Part shown: positions 11,525 to 21,324 of the stretch, piece after piece
How the letters are laid out: each line of letters begins with the position of its first letter
How positions within the stretch are numbered: position 1 is the first letter of the stretch
Origin: Anaerolineales bacterium
GTDB taxonomy: Bacteria > Chloroflexota > Anaerolineae > Anaerolineales > E44-bin32
DNA length: 33,082 nt
Reading direction: 5' to 3'
Assembly: GCA_004376895.1 (NCBI GenBank)
Contig: SOIH01000224.1
Span: 1 to 33,082 of the forward strand
Notes under the pieces: generated by a model
Database searches by the model: none
The model's input: only the letters and a program-made list of their open reading frames with translations
What the model was told of the DNA's origin: nothing
Translations under genes and position numbers: made by a program

Positions 11525-12773
11525 ACATATCTTGTTGCGGCACCGGGACATCCCCGATATCGCGGATCTCGATGTATATCTGAAGCACGATGGATTTAAA
11601 GCGTTCGAAGACGTCGTTAAAAATCAAACCCCTGAGCAAGTGATTGAAACTGTAAAAACAGCGAATTTGCGCGGCCGCGGCGGCGCTGGATTCCCGGCGG
11701 GTGTCAAGTGGAGTTTCCTCACCCCCGGTGTTTTCCCTCGCTATGTCGTTGCCAATGCGGATGAGTCAGAACCCGGCACGTTTAAAGACCGCGAGATTAT
11801 GGAGGGCAACCCCTACCAATTTCTCGAGGGCGTCGCTATTTGCTCGTACGCCGCGCAAGCCAATACTGCTTACATCTACTGCCGCGGAGAATTTTGGGAC
11901 CTAGCGCAAGAACTTGAAGGCAAGATTGAAGCTCTAAATAAACGCGGCCTTCTGGGCGAAGATCTTTTCGATACGGACTACAGTTTGAGAATCTACGTCC
12001 ATCTTGGCGCTGGCGCTTATATCTGTGGAGAAGAGACTGCGCTGCTGTCATCTATGGAAGGGGATATCGGGCATCCACGGCTGCGCCCGCCATTCCCTGC
12101 GGCTGAGGGACTCTTTGCAAAACCCACGGTTATAAACAACGTTGAGACTCTAACTAACCTGCCTCCTATTATCAATAAAGGGGCGGATTGGTACCGCTCA
12201 ATCGGTACGGAGAAGAGCACCGGACCTAAAATCTTTTCCCTTTCGGGTCACGTGGAACGTCCGGGCAATTATGAGCTTCCATTCGGGACTACTTTCCGTG
12301 AACTCATTTTCGAGCACGGCGGTGGGATTCGCGACGGGAAGGCGATCAAAGGGATCCTGCCAGCAGGCGCATCAGCGCCGCTACTGCCAGCAACGGACGA
12401 AGTCCTGGACACGCCGATGGATTATGAATCCGTGCCGAAGGTGGGATCGCAGCTTGGCTCAGCCTCGGTCATCGTGCTTGACGAGACTGTCGATATTGCC
12501 TGGATGGCATATAAGACCACAAGCTTCTTTAAGCACGAATCGTGTGGGAAATGCGCTCCTTGTCGTGAGGGCACATATTGGATGTATCACATACTGAATC
12601 GTTTTCAGAACGGCAACGCAGCACCCACGGATATCGATCTATTAAATCGAGTTGCTCTTGGAATCCAGGGGAAGTGTTTCTGTGCGCTGGGCGAATTTTC
12701 GATCACACCGGTAGTTGCCGGTATTGAGCATTTCAGAAGCGATTTCGAGGCCCTCACCGGGGATGGGAAATGA
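11511..12773 (+). CDS. nuoF: NADH-quinone oxidoreductase subunit F (FMN, NADH binding)
   Basis: LRGRGGAGFPAGVKWSF, YICGEETALLSSMEG, ESCGKCAPCREGT. GTG 11511 or ATG 11517. Confidence 0.96.
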   Translation: MTMPEHILLRHRDIPDIADLDVYLKHDGFKAFEDVVKNQTPEQVIETVKTANLRGRGGAGFPAGVKWSFLTPGVFPRYVVANADESEPGTFKDREIMEGNPYQFLEGVAICSYAAQANTAYIYCRGEFWDLAQELEGKIEALNKRGLLGEDLFDTDYSLRIYVHLGAGAYICGEETALLSSMEGDIGHPRLRPPFPAAEGLFAKPTVINNVETLTNLPPIINKGADWYRSIGTEKSTGPKIFSLSGHVERPGNYELPFGTTFRELIFEHGGGIRDGKAIKGILPAGASAPLLPATDEVLDTPMDYESVPKVGSQLGSASVIVLDETVDIAWMAYKTTSFFKHESCGKCAPCREGTYWMYHILNRFQNGNAAPTDIDLLNRVALGIQGKCFCALGEFSITPVVAGIEHFRSDFEALTGDGK

Positions 12774-15280
12774 GCGAAGAGCTGGTACAGCTGAAGATCG
12801 ACGATATTGACGTTCGTGTCCCCAAGGGCACGCTGGTTGTCAATGCTGCAAAGCAAGCAGGGATTGAAATCCCGGTCTTTTGCCATCACCCAAAGATCGA
12901 GTCAGTCGGCATGTGCCGGATGTGCTTGGTTGAAATTGGAACCCCGAAGCGCGATCGCAGCACCGGCGAGAATATATTAGACAAAAGCGGACAACCCCAG
13001 ATTGAATTCTGGCCGAAGCTGGAGACCTCCTGCACGATGCCTGTAAGCGAGGGAATGGTTGTAAAGGTCTCAAGCGATAAAGCAGTCGAAGGTCGTAAGC
13101 AAATCCTTGAATTTTTGCTAACTTCCCACCCACTCGATTGTCCAGTTTGTGACAAGGGCGGAGAGTGTTCCCTGCAAGATTTGGCGATGGGGCATGGCTC
13201 CGGAGAGAGTCGCTTCCTCCTTGATGATAAAAAGCACCAGGATAAGCATGTCCAGCTAGGTGATTTGATAGTTCTCGATAGGGAACGCTGCGTCCAGTGT
13301 GCGCGCTGTATACGCTATCAGGAGGAAGTTACCGGCGATCCGGTTTTGGCCTTCGCTGAGCGAGGTCGCAACATTGAGATCGTCACGTTCTCCGACCCTG
13401 GTTTTGACTCCTATTTTTCGGGGAATACAACAGATATTTGCCCGGTCGGTGCGCTAACGACTGCAGATTTTCGCTTTGGCGCACGATCCTGGGAAATGGA
13501 CGCTACCGCTTCGATCTGTACGCATTGCCCGGTAGGATGTAATTTGATGTTAAACACTCGCCGGGAGGCGAGTGCGAACGGTCGGCAAGTGATTAAGCGC
13601 GTGATGCCGCGCCAGAATGAACGGGTTAACGAGATCTGGATCTGCGATAAGGGGCGGTTTGCACACCATTTCGCGACCAGTGATGAACGGTTAACCAAAC
13701 CACTTGTTCGAATAGACGGAAAACTTGTTAAAACGAGCTGGAAAAAAGCGCTTGAGCGCGCCGCAGAGGGATTGAAAGCGGCGGGTGAAGATGTTGTGGG
13801 GCTAGCCAGTGGGCGGGTTTCAAACGAGGATCTATACTACTTCCACTCGCTCTTGAAATCGGTTGGTGGACAAGCGGTTCTCTCCGATCCACAAGCAGGT
13901 GGGGAGTTAGTCCAGCAGGTCGGTGTCGGCCAGGGTACGGACTTGGGTGCTCTGGGCGCAGGGGATGCCATTCTTGTCATCGCCTCTGATCTGCATGAAG
14001 AAGCTCCTATCTGGTGGCAGCGGGTTATGGGCGCGGCAAAACGCGGCGCCGCATTGGTCGTCGCCAATGCTCGTAAGACGCGTTTGGACGATTACGCTGT
14101 GCATAAAGTGCGCTATCGCTATCAAGAAGCGGCGCGCACAGGTCTCGGTTTGCTTCATGCAATTACAGGCGCCAAGGATCTATCGAAATTCTCCGGTGAT
14201 GAACCGCTGAAATCGGCGGCAAAGGCGCTGGCGGAAGCCGAGAATCTGGTGATTTTCTATGGTGTGGAAGGTTTAACCTACGCTGAATCGAAATCTCTCT
14301 CTGAGGCATGCGCGGCCATACTCGTTGAAACGAAAAACGTAGGGAGAGCACAAAACGGATTGATAGCCGTCTGGCCAAAGAGCAATACGCAGGGCGCATG
14401 GGATATGGGATTACGACCTGCGGAGGAAGATCTGGAAAATGCACTCGCTAGCGCAAAAGCAGTGTATATCATGGCGGTTGATCCCGTCGGTGATGATCCA
14501 AGTCTTGCCGAGAGCCTTGAAGGAGATCGTTTCCTTGTTGTCCAGGAATTGTTCATGACGCAGACGGCGGAGCTTGCTGATGTCGTGCTTCCCGCTGAAT
14601 CATTTATAGAACGTGAGGGCACGTTCACTTCGGGTGAACGACGGGTGCAGCGGTTCTATCCAGCTGTGAAGGCTCTGGGTGAGGCGAAAGCGGATTGGCG
14701 TATTATCACCTCCCTGGCAGCGAATTTAGGTTTAGAGCTTGAGAGCTCATCGGCTGCAGCCGTATTCCTCCAAATCGCCGATTCGAACGAGGCCTACACT
14801 GAGTTAAGCTATCAGAGCTTGGCGGAGGTCGAAGAGCAATGGCCGCCTGTTGGAGAAAATGATTTGTATTTCGGCGGAACGACTTTCAAGAACCGCCAAG
14901 GTCTGGGTGTGCAGCTCGCACCCGCAGCTGAGAAAGATCAATCTATTAAAATCAAGTGGAGCGTTCCTCCAGAATTCAAGAGTAAGAAAGGATTGCTGCT
15001 GGTACCGGTTGTTGAGCTGTATGATCGCGGCGCTACCGTAATTCCCTCGGAGATACTTCACCCGCGCCTTGCGTCGCCTTTACTCCGGATGAGCCTGAAG
15101 GACGCTAAAAGCGTCGGTGTTGTCCAGGGTGCCCAGATTGAACTGCTGATAGACGGACGCACAGAGGAACTGCAAGCAATTGCAGAAGAAGGTGTTCCAG
15201 ATGGTGTTGTCTTACTCGGTCGTGGTCTTGGCGTTCCCATTGCTGAGCCGGGATACGTTGAAGTGAGACTTAAGGCTTAA
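12770..15280 (+). CDS. nuoG: NADH-quinone oxidoreductase subunit G
   Basis: 2Fe-2S N-terminus (PVFCHHPKIESVGMCRMCLVEI), HPLDCPVCDKGGECSLQD, ERCVQCARCIRYQEEV, molybdopterin oxidoreductase-like C-terminal region. Confidence 0.95.
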   Translation: MSEELVQLKIDDIDVRVPKGTLVVNAAKQAGIEIPVFCHHPKIESVGMCRMCLVEIGTPKRDRSTGENILDKSGQPQIEFWPKLETSCTMPVSEGMVVKVSSDKAVEGRKQILEFLLTSHPLDCPVCDKGGECSLQDLAMGHGSGESRFLLDDKKHQDKHVQLGDLIVLDRERCVQCARCIRYQEEVTGDPVLAFAERGRNIEIVTFSDPGFDSYFSGNTTDICPVGALTTADFRFGARSWEMDATASICTHCPVGCNLMLNTRREASANGRQVIKRVMPRQNERVNEIWICDKGRFAHHFATSDERLTKPLVRIDGKLVKTSWKKALERAAEGLKAAGEDVVGLASGRVSNEDLYYFHSLLKSVGGQAVLSDPQAGGELVQQVGVGQGTDLGALGAGDAILVIASDLHEEAPIWWQRVMGAAKRGAALVVANARKTRLDDYAVHKVRYRYQEAARTGLGLLHAITGAKDLSKFSGDEPLKSAAKALAEAENLVIFYGVEGLTYAESKSLSEACAAILVETKNVGRAQNGLIAVWPKSNTQGAWDMGLRPAEEDLENALASAKAVYIMAVDPVGDDPSLAESLEGDRFLVVQELFMTQTAELADVVLPAESFIEREGTFTSGERRVQRFYPAVKALGEAKADWRIITSLAANLGLELESSSAAAVFLQIADSNEAYTELSYQSLAEVEEQWPPVGENDLYFGGTTFKNRQGLGVQLAPAAEKDQSIKIKWSVPPEFKSKKGLLLVPVVELYDRGATVIPSEILHPRLASPLLRMSLKDAKSVGVVQGAQIELLIDGRTEELQAIAEEGVPDGVVLLGRGLGVPIAEPGYVEVRLKA

Positions 15281-15291
15281 CGAGGAAACCT

Positions 15292-16302
15292 ATGAGCCTG
15301 GCGTTATTAATTGAGTGGGCGATTAAATCTGTTGTGATCTTCGGGATCATTCTGGGTGGATTCGCCTATCTCACGCTCTTCGAACGGCGCGTGTTGGCGA
15401 GGATGCAGACGCGAATTGGTCCCAACCGGGCTGGTCCCTGGGGCCTTCTTCAGCCAGTGGCGGATGGTATTAAATTGATTTTCAATGAGGAGCTGATCCC
15501 GGAGCAGGCGGATAGGGTGCTATTCTTATTAGCTCCCGTGATCACTGTAGTTCCCGCATTGATCATCCTTGCGGTTATACCGCTCGGTCCAGAAGTTACG
15601 CTCTTCGGGCGGAGTTACTACCTGGGGTTGGCTTCAAACGTCAACGTGGGTGTGCTTTATATTCTCGCCGTCGCCTCAATCGCCGTATACGGCATTGTGA
15701 TCGCGGGATGGGCTTCGGGCAATAAGTACGCATTGATGGGGGGCGTGCGTTCAACGGCGCAGATGGTGAGCTACGAGTTGGCGCTCGCCCTAGCCTTTGT
15801 TGGTCCCATCATGTTGGCTGGATCAATGAGCGTTGATGCCATCATCGAAGGGCAGAGGCAGTTAGTATGGTACTTCTTAGTCCAGCCGCTTGGTTTCGTA
15901 ATATTTGTAATTGCAGCGGTCGCTGAAATTAACCGCTCGCCTTTTGACATGCCTGAAGCCGAGCAGGAACTCGTGGCGGGTTATCACGCCGAATATTCAG
16001 GCATGAAATTCGCGCTCTTCTTCATGGCTGAGTATGGCAAGATGATCGCAGTCAGCTTCATCGCCGCGACCATGTTCCTCGGCGGCTATCTGGGGCCGTT
16101 TCTCGACCGGTGGCCTTTGCTGGGTCCTATTTACCTCTTTATAAAAGTCGTCGCCTTGCTCTTCTTTATTGTCTGGTTACGGGCAACTTTTCCGCGTTTT
16201 CGTTATGACCAATTGATGGCGTTCGGTTGGAAGATTTTGCTGCCCCTTGGTCTGTTGAATGTGGTGATTACCGGTGTGTTCATTGTGCTGGTGGGAGGCT
16301 AG
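15292..16302 (+). CDS. nuoH: NADH-quinone oxidoreductase subunit H
   Basis: ERRVLARMQTRIGPNRAGPWGLLQPVADGIKLIFNEE; INRSPFDMPEAEQELVAGYHAEYSGMKFALFF. Confidence 0.96.
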   Translation: MSLALLIEWAIKSVVIFGIILGGFAYLTLFERRVLARMQTRIGPNRAGPWGLLQPVADGIKLIFNEELIPEQADRVLFLLAPVITVVPALIILAVIPLGPEVTLFGRSYYLGLASNVNVGVLYILAVASIAVYGIVIAGWASGNKYALMGGVRSTAQMVSYELALALAFVGPIMLAGSMSVDAIIEGQRQLVWYFLVQPLGFVIFVIAAVAEINRSPFDMPEAEQELVAGYHAEYSGMKFALFFMAEYGKMIAVSFIAATMFLGGYLGPFLDRWPLLGPIYLFIKVVALLFFIVWLRATFPRFRYDQLMAFGWKILLPLGLLNVVITGVFIVLVGG

Positions 16303-16305
16303 CGA

Positions 16306-16851
16306 ATGAATTTGACGGGGTTCTTGCGCGGCTTGTGGGCAGCATTTCTCAGCATGTTTGAACTGCTGCGCGGTCTGTGGACAACCTTCCGCAGCATGTT
16401 CGAGACGCCAGTTACCTATCAATATCCTGAAGTGAAGAGACCAGTCCGTGAACGTTTTAAGGGTCGGCATGTGCTGAAACGTTACGATAACGGACTGGAG
16501 AAGTGCATTGGCTGCGCGCTCTGTGCGGCGGCTTGTCCGGCGGATGCCATCTTCGTGGAAGCGTCGGAGAATACCGATGAAGAACGCTACTCTCCCGGAG
16601 ATCGCTACGCTAGCACCTATGAAATCAATCTAATGCGCTGTATCTTCTGTGGATACTGTGAGGATGCATGCCCAACGGAAGCCATCGTGTTGGAGCACCA
16701 ATATGAGCTCTCGTTCACAAACCGGCGGGATGCGATTTATACAAAAGAATTGCTGATCGTCCCCGTTCCCACAGGTGGGAAACCGACGCCGCAAAGTGTG
16801 CCTGTCGGGATGTATAACCGAGCAATCCCAGAGATGAAGGATCCGGCGTGA
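16306..16851 (+). CDS. nuoI: NADH-quinone oxidoreductase subunit I (two [4Fe-4S])
   Basis: CIGCALCAAACP and CIFCGYCEDACP motifs; N-terminus carries a tandem duplication (see findings). Confidence 0.95.
   Translation: MNLTGFLRGLWAAFLSMFELLRGLWTTFRSMFETPVTYQYPEVKRPVRERFKGRHVLKRYDNGLEKCIGCALCAAACPADAIFVEASENTDEERYSPGDRYASTYEINLMRCIFCGYCEDACPTEAIVLEHQYELSFTNRRDAIYTKELLIVPVPTGGKPTPQSVPVGMYNRAIPEMKDPA
16321..16404 (+). repeat. Two tandem 42-nt / 14-aa units at the NuoI N-terminus
   Basis: FLRGLWAAFLSMFE (16321-16362) followed by LLRGLWTTFRSMFE (16363-16404); in phase, no gap. Confidence 0.85.
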
Positions 16852-16866
16852 GAACCAACCTTATGG

Positions 16867-17391
16867 ATGCTATTAATGACGATTGATCTGGTTTTATTCC
16901 TTGGATTGGCGCTAATCGCTGTTGTGGCTGCCATTGCCATGATTGTGAGTCGCAGCGCGATCTATTCAGCGTTGTTCCTGGTCTTAAATTTCCTCACCGT
17001 CGCCACGCTATATTTGCTCCTGAACGCGGCTTTTATCGCCGTTGTGCAGATCACGGTCTACGCTGGAGCGATTATGGTGCTTTTCCTCTTCGTCATTATG
17101 CTGCTGGGGCCAGAGAGAGAAAGTATCGATGGAGGAATCCGCTGGCAGGTACCATTGGCGACCGTCATGGGGCTCGCCCTTGCCGGTGAACTGGCGTATG
17201 TATTGTTGCGAAATGACATTGTACAGGGACCGTTGGCTGATCTTTCTGCCGAGTTCGGCAGTCCGGCATCCATCGGCCGGGTATTATTCAGTGAATATCT
17301 CGTCCCCTTTGAGGTGACTTCGATCCTCTTGCTCGTCGCTATGATTGGCGCAATTGTGATCACACGTAAGCAGAGGAGGGAAAGAAAATGA
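16867..17391 (+). CDS. nuoJ: NADH-quinone oxidoreductase subunit J
   Basis: 174 aa; [53 protein letters not shown]. Confidence 0.95.
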   Translation: MLLMTIDLVLFLGLALIAVVAAIAMIVSRSAIYSALFLVLNFLTVATLYLLLNAAFIAVVQITVYAGAIMVLFLFVIMLLGPERESIDGGIRWQVPLATVMGLALAGELAYVLLRNDIVQGPLADLSAEFGSPASIGRVLFSEYLVPFEVTSILLLVAMIGAIVITRKQRRERK

Positions 17392-17705
17392 ACATTCCCC
17401 CAGCCTATGTGCTCACACTCTCAGGGATTCTCTTTGCACTCGGCGTCGTAGGGGTTCTGATCCGCCGGAATGCCATTGTTATTTTCATGTCGATCGAGTT
17501 AATGCTCAACTCGGCGAATCTCGCGCTAATCGCTTCCGCGCGTATGCTGGCACCGGCGCAGGAAGCGTTGAGAGGGCATGTGTTTGTATTCTTCGTGATC
17601 GCCGTAGCAGCCGCGGAGGTCGCTGTGGGGCTGGCGCTGATTGTGGCGATCTTCCGCAGCAAAGAAAGCATCGATGTCGATGAGGTGAGCAGTTTGCGAG
17701 GTTAG
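17388..17705 (+). CDS. nuoK: NADH-quinone oxidoreductase subunit K
   Basis: [43 protein letters not shown] overlap with nuoJ. Confidence 0.96.
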   Translation: MNIPPAYVLTLSGILFALGVVGVLIRRNAIVIFMSIELMLNSANLALIASARMLAPAQEALRGHVFVFFVIAVAAAEVAVGLALIVAIFRSKESIDVDEVSSLRG

Positions 17706-17726
17706 CCTCGCCTGCGGAGGGATTGG

Positions 17727-19793
17727 ATGATTCTTCTTGAAGTGGTGCAGGGTGGAGGGCTTTTCGCCTATGCGCCTTTGATCATCGCCCTGCCAATCTT
17801 GGGCTTGATCACCAACATCATCTTCGGCCGCCGACTCGGTGAGCGGTTTGTGGGCATCGTCGCCAGCGGAGCAGTCGCTCTTGCGTTTGTTATCGCGATT
17901 ATGCAATTCCTGGCACTGCAAGCCCATCCGGAGGGTGCTACGATCCCAATCGCGGAATGGATTTCGGTCGGTCGCCTCTCTATTCCATGGTCGATCAAAG
18001 TAGATACCCTCTCAACGACGATGATGCTTATGGTGACGGGCGTCAGCGCGCTGATCCATATCTATGCAATTGGATACATGCATGAAGATGTTCGTTTCCA
18101 AGGTGATCCCGGCCGCTACGCGCGTTTCTTCATCTTCTTCAACCTATTCGTCGCGGCGATGGTGGTGCTGGTCTCGGCGGATAACTACCTGATGATGTTC
18201 GTAGGCTGGGAGGGCGTCGGCCTCTGCTCCTACCTGCTGATTGGTTTCTGGTATGAGAAGGGGGAAGATGGAATAGGCAACGCAGTCGCCGGCAAGAAAG
18301 CTTTTGTAACCAACCGCATCGGTGATTTTGGTTTCCTGATCGCCATGTTCCTGATCTTCGGTGCTGTGGGAAGTCTGCAGTTTGACCAGGTCTTCCATTG
18401 GGTCCATGAACACGGTCTTGCGAACGTTGGGGTGATCTCGGTTGCTACATTGTTCTTACTCCTCGGCGCGACCGGGAAATCGGCGCAGCTCCCGCTGTTT
18501 GTCTGGCTTCCGGATGCAATGGCAGGCCCGACTCCTGTCTCGGCGCTGATTCACGCGGCGACGATGGTCACTGCCGGCATTTACATGATTGCCCGCAGCG
18601 CCCCTCTTTTCGAGGCAGCCCAGTCAACGGCAAACTTGGTGGCATGGGTCGGCGCGGTGACCGCACTCTTCGCGGCGACGATCGCGGTAGGGCAATTCGA
18701 CATCAAGCGCGTGCTTGCCTATTCAACGATCAGCCAACTCGGTTTCATGATGGCTGCTGTAGGGATCGGCGCATACGTGGCGGGTATGTTCCATCTTGTG
18801 ACCCATGCCTTCTTCAAAGCGCTTCTCTTTCTCTCGGCTGGTTCCGTAATACAGGGTGTTGAACACGGCCATCACCATATCGAACACGGTGATGGAGAGC
18901 CTTTCGACCCAAAGGATATGCGTAACATGGGTGGACTGCGTTCGCGCATGAAGGTCACGTACTGGGTCTACTTGATTGGAGCGCTTGCTCTGGCGGGATT
19001 ACCGCCCTTGGCGGGTTTCTTCTCCAAGGATGAGATCCTGGCGGATGCGAACATGGAAAATATGGCCGTATACATCATGCTGGCAACCGCGGCTTTCCTC
19101 ACAGCCTTCTACATGGGGCGGCAGATCCTGATGGTCTTCTTTGGGAAAGCTCGCAGCGAAGCGGCGGCGCACGCGACAGAAAACCCACCAGTTATGACGC
19201 TCCCGCTGATCGCCCTCGCGGGGCTCGCGATCGTCGGCGGGGCGCTCAATCTGCCCGGCCTCCACGCCCTAACGGATTGGCTGGAACATACAATCGAACA
19301 CGTCCACGCGACGGAGTTCAACGTGCTTGTTGCCGGTCTTTCTGTCTTATTTGCTCTTATCGCCATCGGATTCTCATGGTTGCTCTATGGTCGCAAGACC
19401 ATGAAGGAAGGCGAACCCGATCCGTTGCGGAGAATCCTGGGACCAATCTTTGTGGGCATGGAGAACAAGTGGTGGGTTGATGAACTGTACGATTTTCTTA
19501 TTCTCCGTCCATATGTCGCCATATCCTGGTTCCTGGCGGATGTTGTGGATTGGCGTTTCTGGCACGATTGGTTCCACGACAGCGTATTGGGAAGCGCTTA
19601 CCGCAATGGAAGCCGGTGGCTTGCTCAGGTTTTCGATCTCGGCATCATCGATGGGATCGGAAATGGTCTTGGAAGTATAACCAATTGGGGTTCACAACGT
19701 CTCAGAGTTCTGCAAACAGGATATGTCCGGAATTACGCCCTCGCGGTATTGGTCGGGGGATTGCTAGTGTTGAGCTACTTCATTTTCGGGTAA
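17727..19793 (+). CDS. nuoL: NADH-quinone oxidoreductase subunit L
   Basis: 688 aa; FVGWEGVGLCSYLLIGFW, GATGKSAQLPLFVWLPDAMAGPTPVSALIHAATMVTAGIYM. Confidence 0.96.
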   Translation: MILLEVVQGGGLFAYAPLIIALPILGLITNIIFGRRLGERFVGIVASGAVALAFVIAIMQFLALQAHPEGATIPIAEWISVGRLSIPWSIKVDTLSTTMMLMVTGVSALIHIYAIGYMHEDVRFQGDPGRYARFFIFFNLFVAAMVVLVSADNYLMMFVGWEGVGLCSYLLIGFWYEKGEDGIGNAVAGKKAFVTNRIGDFGFLIAMFLIFGAVGSLQFDQVFHWVHEHGLANVGVISVATLFLLLGATGKSAQLPLFVWLPDAMAGPTPVSALIHAATMVTAGIYMIARSAPLFEAAQSTANLVAWVGAVTALFAATIAVGQFDIKRVLAYSTISQLGFMMAAVGIGAYVAGMFHLVTHAFFKALLFLSAGSVIQGVEHGHHHIEHGDGEPFDPKDMRNMGGLRSRMKVTYWVYLIGALALAGLPPLAGFFSKDEILADANMENMAVYIMLATAAFLTAFYMGRQILMVFFGKARSEAAAHATENPPVMTLPLIALAGLAIVGGALNLPGLHALTDWLEHTIEHVHATEFNVLVAGLSVLFALIAIGFSWLLYGRKTMKEGEPDPLRRILGPIFVGMENKWWVDELYDFLILRPYVAISWFLADVVDWRFWHDWFHDSVLGSAYRNGSRWLAQVFDLGIIDGIGNGLGSITNWGSQRLRVLQTGYVRNYALAVLVGGLLVLSYFIFG

Positions 19794-19794
19794 T

Positions 19795-21321
19795 GTGGCT
19801 GAGGAAATGCCTATGAATCTTTCGTTCTCCATACTCTCTTGGGTGACATTCACCCCGGTCCTGGGCGTCCTGGTGCTGTTGTTCTTGCCTAAGGACCGCC
19901 GGAATCTCCTCCGATGGGTCGCTGTGCTGACCTCCATGGTTGCCTTCGGGCTCTCCCTGGTCATGCTAGCGCAGTTTGACCAAACGAACGCCTCACTGCA
20001 GATGGTTGAGAGGCTGCCGTGGTTCCAATTAGCAGGGATGCAGATCGAGTATTACCTGGGCGTGGACGGCTTGAGCATCTTGCTCGTTCTGCTTACGACC
20101 TTCCTTACACCGATCTCGATCATCTCCACCTGGAGTGCGGTTGAAGAGCGCGTGAAAGAATTTTTAATCTTCTTCCTCTTACTCGAAGTGGGAATGGTGG
20201 GCGTCTTCCTGTCTCAAGATATCTTCCTGTTTTATATCTTCTGGGAATTCACCCTCGTACCGATGTATTTCCTGATAGGAATCTGGGGAGGACCAAGAAG
20301 GGTCTATGCCGCCATCAAGTTCTTCCTTTACACCATGGCGGGGTCGATCCTGATGCTGCTAGCGATCCTGTGGCTCGGGATTCGCTTCGAATCTTTCTCG
20401 GTTCCTGACCTCATCGCACAAGGCGGAATACCAGGCGGCGTTCAAACGTGGTTGTTCCTGGCTTTCGCGGCCGCTTTCGCTATCAAGGTCCCAATGTGGC
20501 CTCTGCACTCCTGGCTTCCGGATGCACACGTGGAAGCACCGACGGCGGGTTCGGTCATTCTTGCCGGTGTATTGCTGAAAATGGGAACCTACGGTTTCCT
20601 GAGGTTTAATCTTCCGCTATTCCCGGAGGCATCAATCCGCTTCGCCCCGTGGATGGCGCTCCTGGCGGTGATTGGAATCCTATACGGCGCGGCGGTTTCA
20701 TACGCGCAGAAAGATGTAAAGAAGCTTGTAGCATACTCCTCTGTGAGTCACCTGGGTTTCGTCGTGCTCGGTCTGTTCGCGCTGAATCCATTGGGGATAC
20801 AGGGTGGAATCTTGCAGATGATCAACCATGGTCTGAGCACAGGCGCTTTGTTTCTTATCGTGGGGATGATCTACGAACGACGACACACGCGCGAGATGGA
20901 TGACTTCGGTGGGTTGTGGAAGGTGATGCCGATTTACGGCGCGTTAACCTTGATCGTGACGCTTTCCTCAATGGGCTTGCCGGGTCTGAATGGATTTGTA
21001 GGTGAATTCTCGATACTTCTGGGCGCTTTCGGATCCGAGGCGATCGGATCTCCTCTCTACGCTGGATTTGCCACGGCGGGAGTTATCATGGCGGCGATTT
21101 ACATGCTTTACATGTTCCAGAAGCTTTTCCTTGGCCCGCTCGAAAAGGATGAGAATAAAGCGGTTAAGGATATTAATCTGCGCGAAGTCCTCACCCTGGT
21201 TCCATTGGTGATATTCATCTTCTGGATCGGGCTATATCCCAAACCTTTCTTCAACCTTATTGGGCCATCTGTGGATAAGCTCGTCGCGCTTTTACAGGCT
21301 GCAAGCGTAGCGGTGCACTAA
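19795..21321 (+). CDS. nuoM: NADH-quinone oxidoreductase subunit M
   Basis: 508 aa; FYIFWEFTLVPMYFLIGIWGG, VPMWPLHSWLPDAHVEAPTAGSVILAGVLLKMGTYGFLRF. Confidence 0.96.
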   Translation: MAEEMPMNLSFSILSWVTFTPVLGVLVLLFLPKDRRNLLRWVAVLTSMVAFGLSLVMLAQFDQTNASLQMVERLPWFQLAGMQIEYYLGVDGLSILLVLLTTFLTPISIISTWSAVEERVKEFLIFFLLLEVGMVGVFLSQDIFLFYIFWEFTLVPMYFLIGIWGGPRRVYAAIKFFLYTMAGSILMLLAILWLGIRFESFSVPDLIAQGGIPGGVQTWLFLAFAAAFAIKVPMWPLHSWLPDAHVEAPTAGSVILAGVLLKMGTYGFLRFNLPLFPEASIRFAPWMALLAVIGILYGAAVSYAQKDVKKLVAYSSVSHLGFVVLGLFALNPLGIQGGILQMINHGLSTGALFLIVGMIYERRHTREMDDFGGLWKVMPIYGALTLIVTLSSMGLPGLNGFVGEFSILLGAFGSEAIGSPLYAGFATAGVIMAAIYMLYMFQKLFLGPLEKDENKAVKDINLREVLTLVPLVIFIFWIGLYPKPFFNLIGPSVDKLVALLQAASVAVH

Positions 21322-21324
21322 ACA

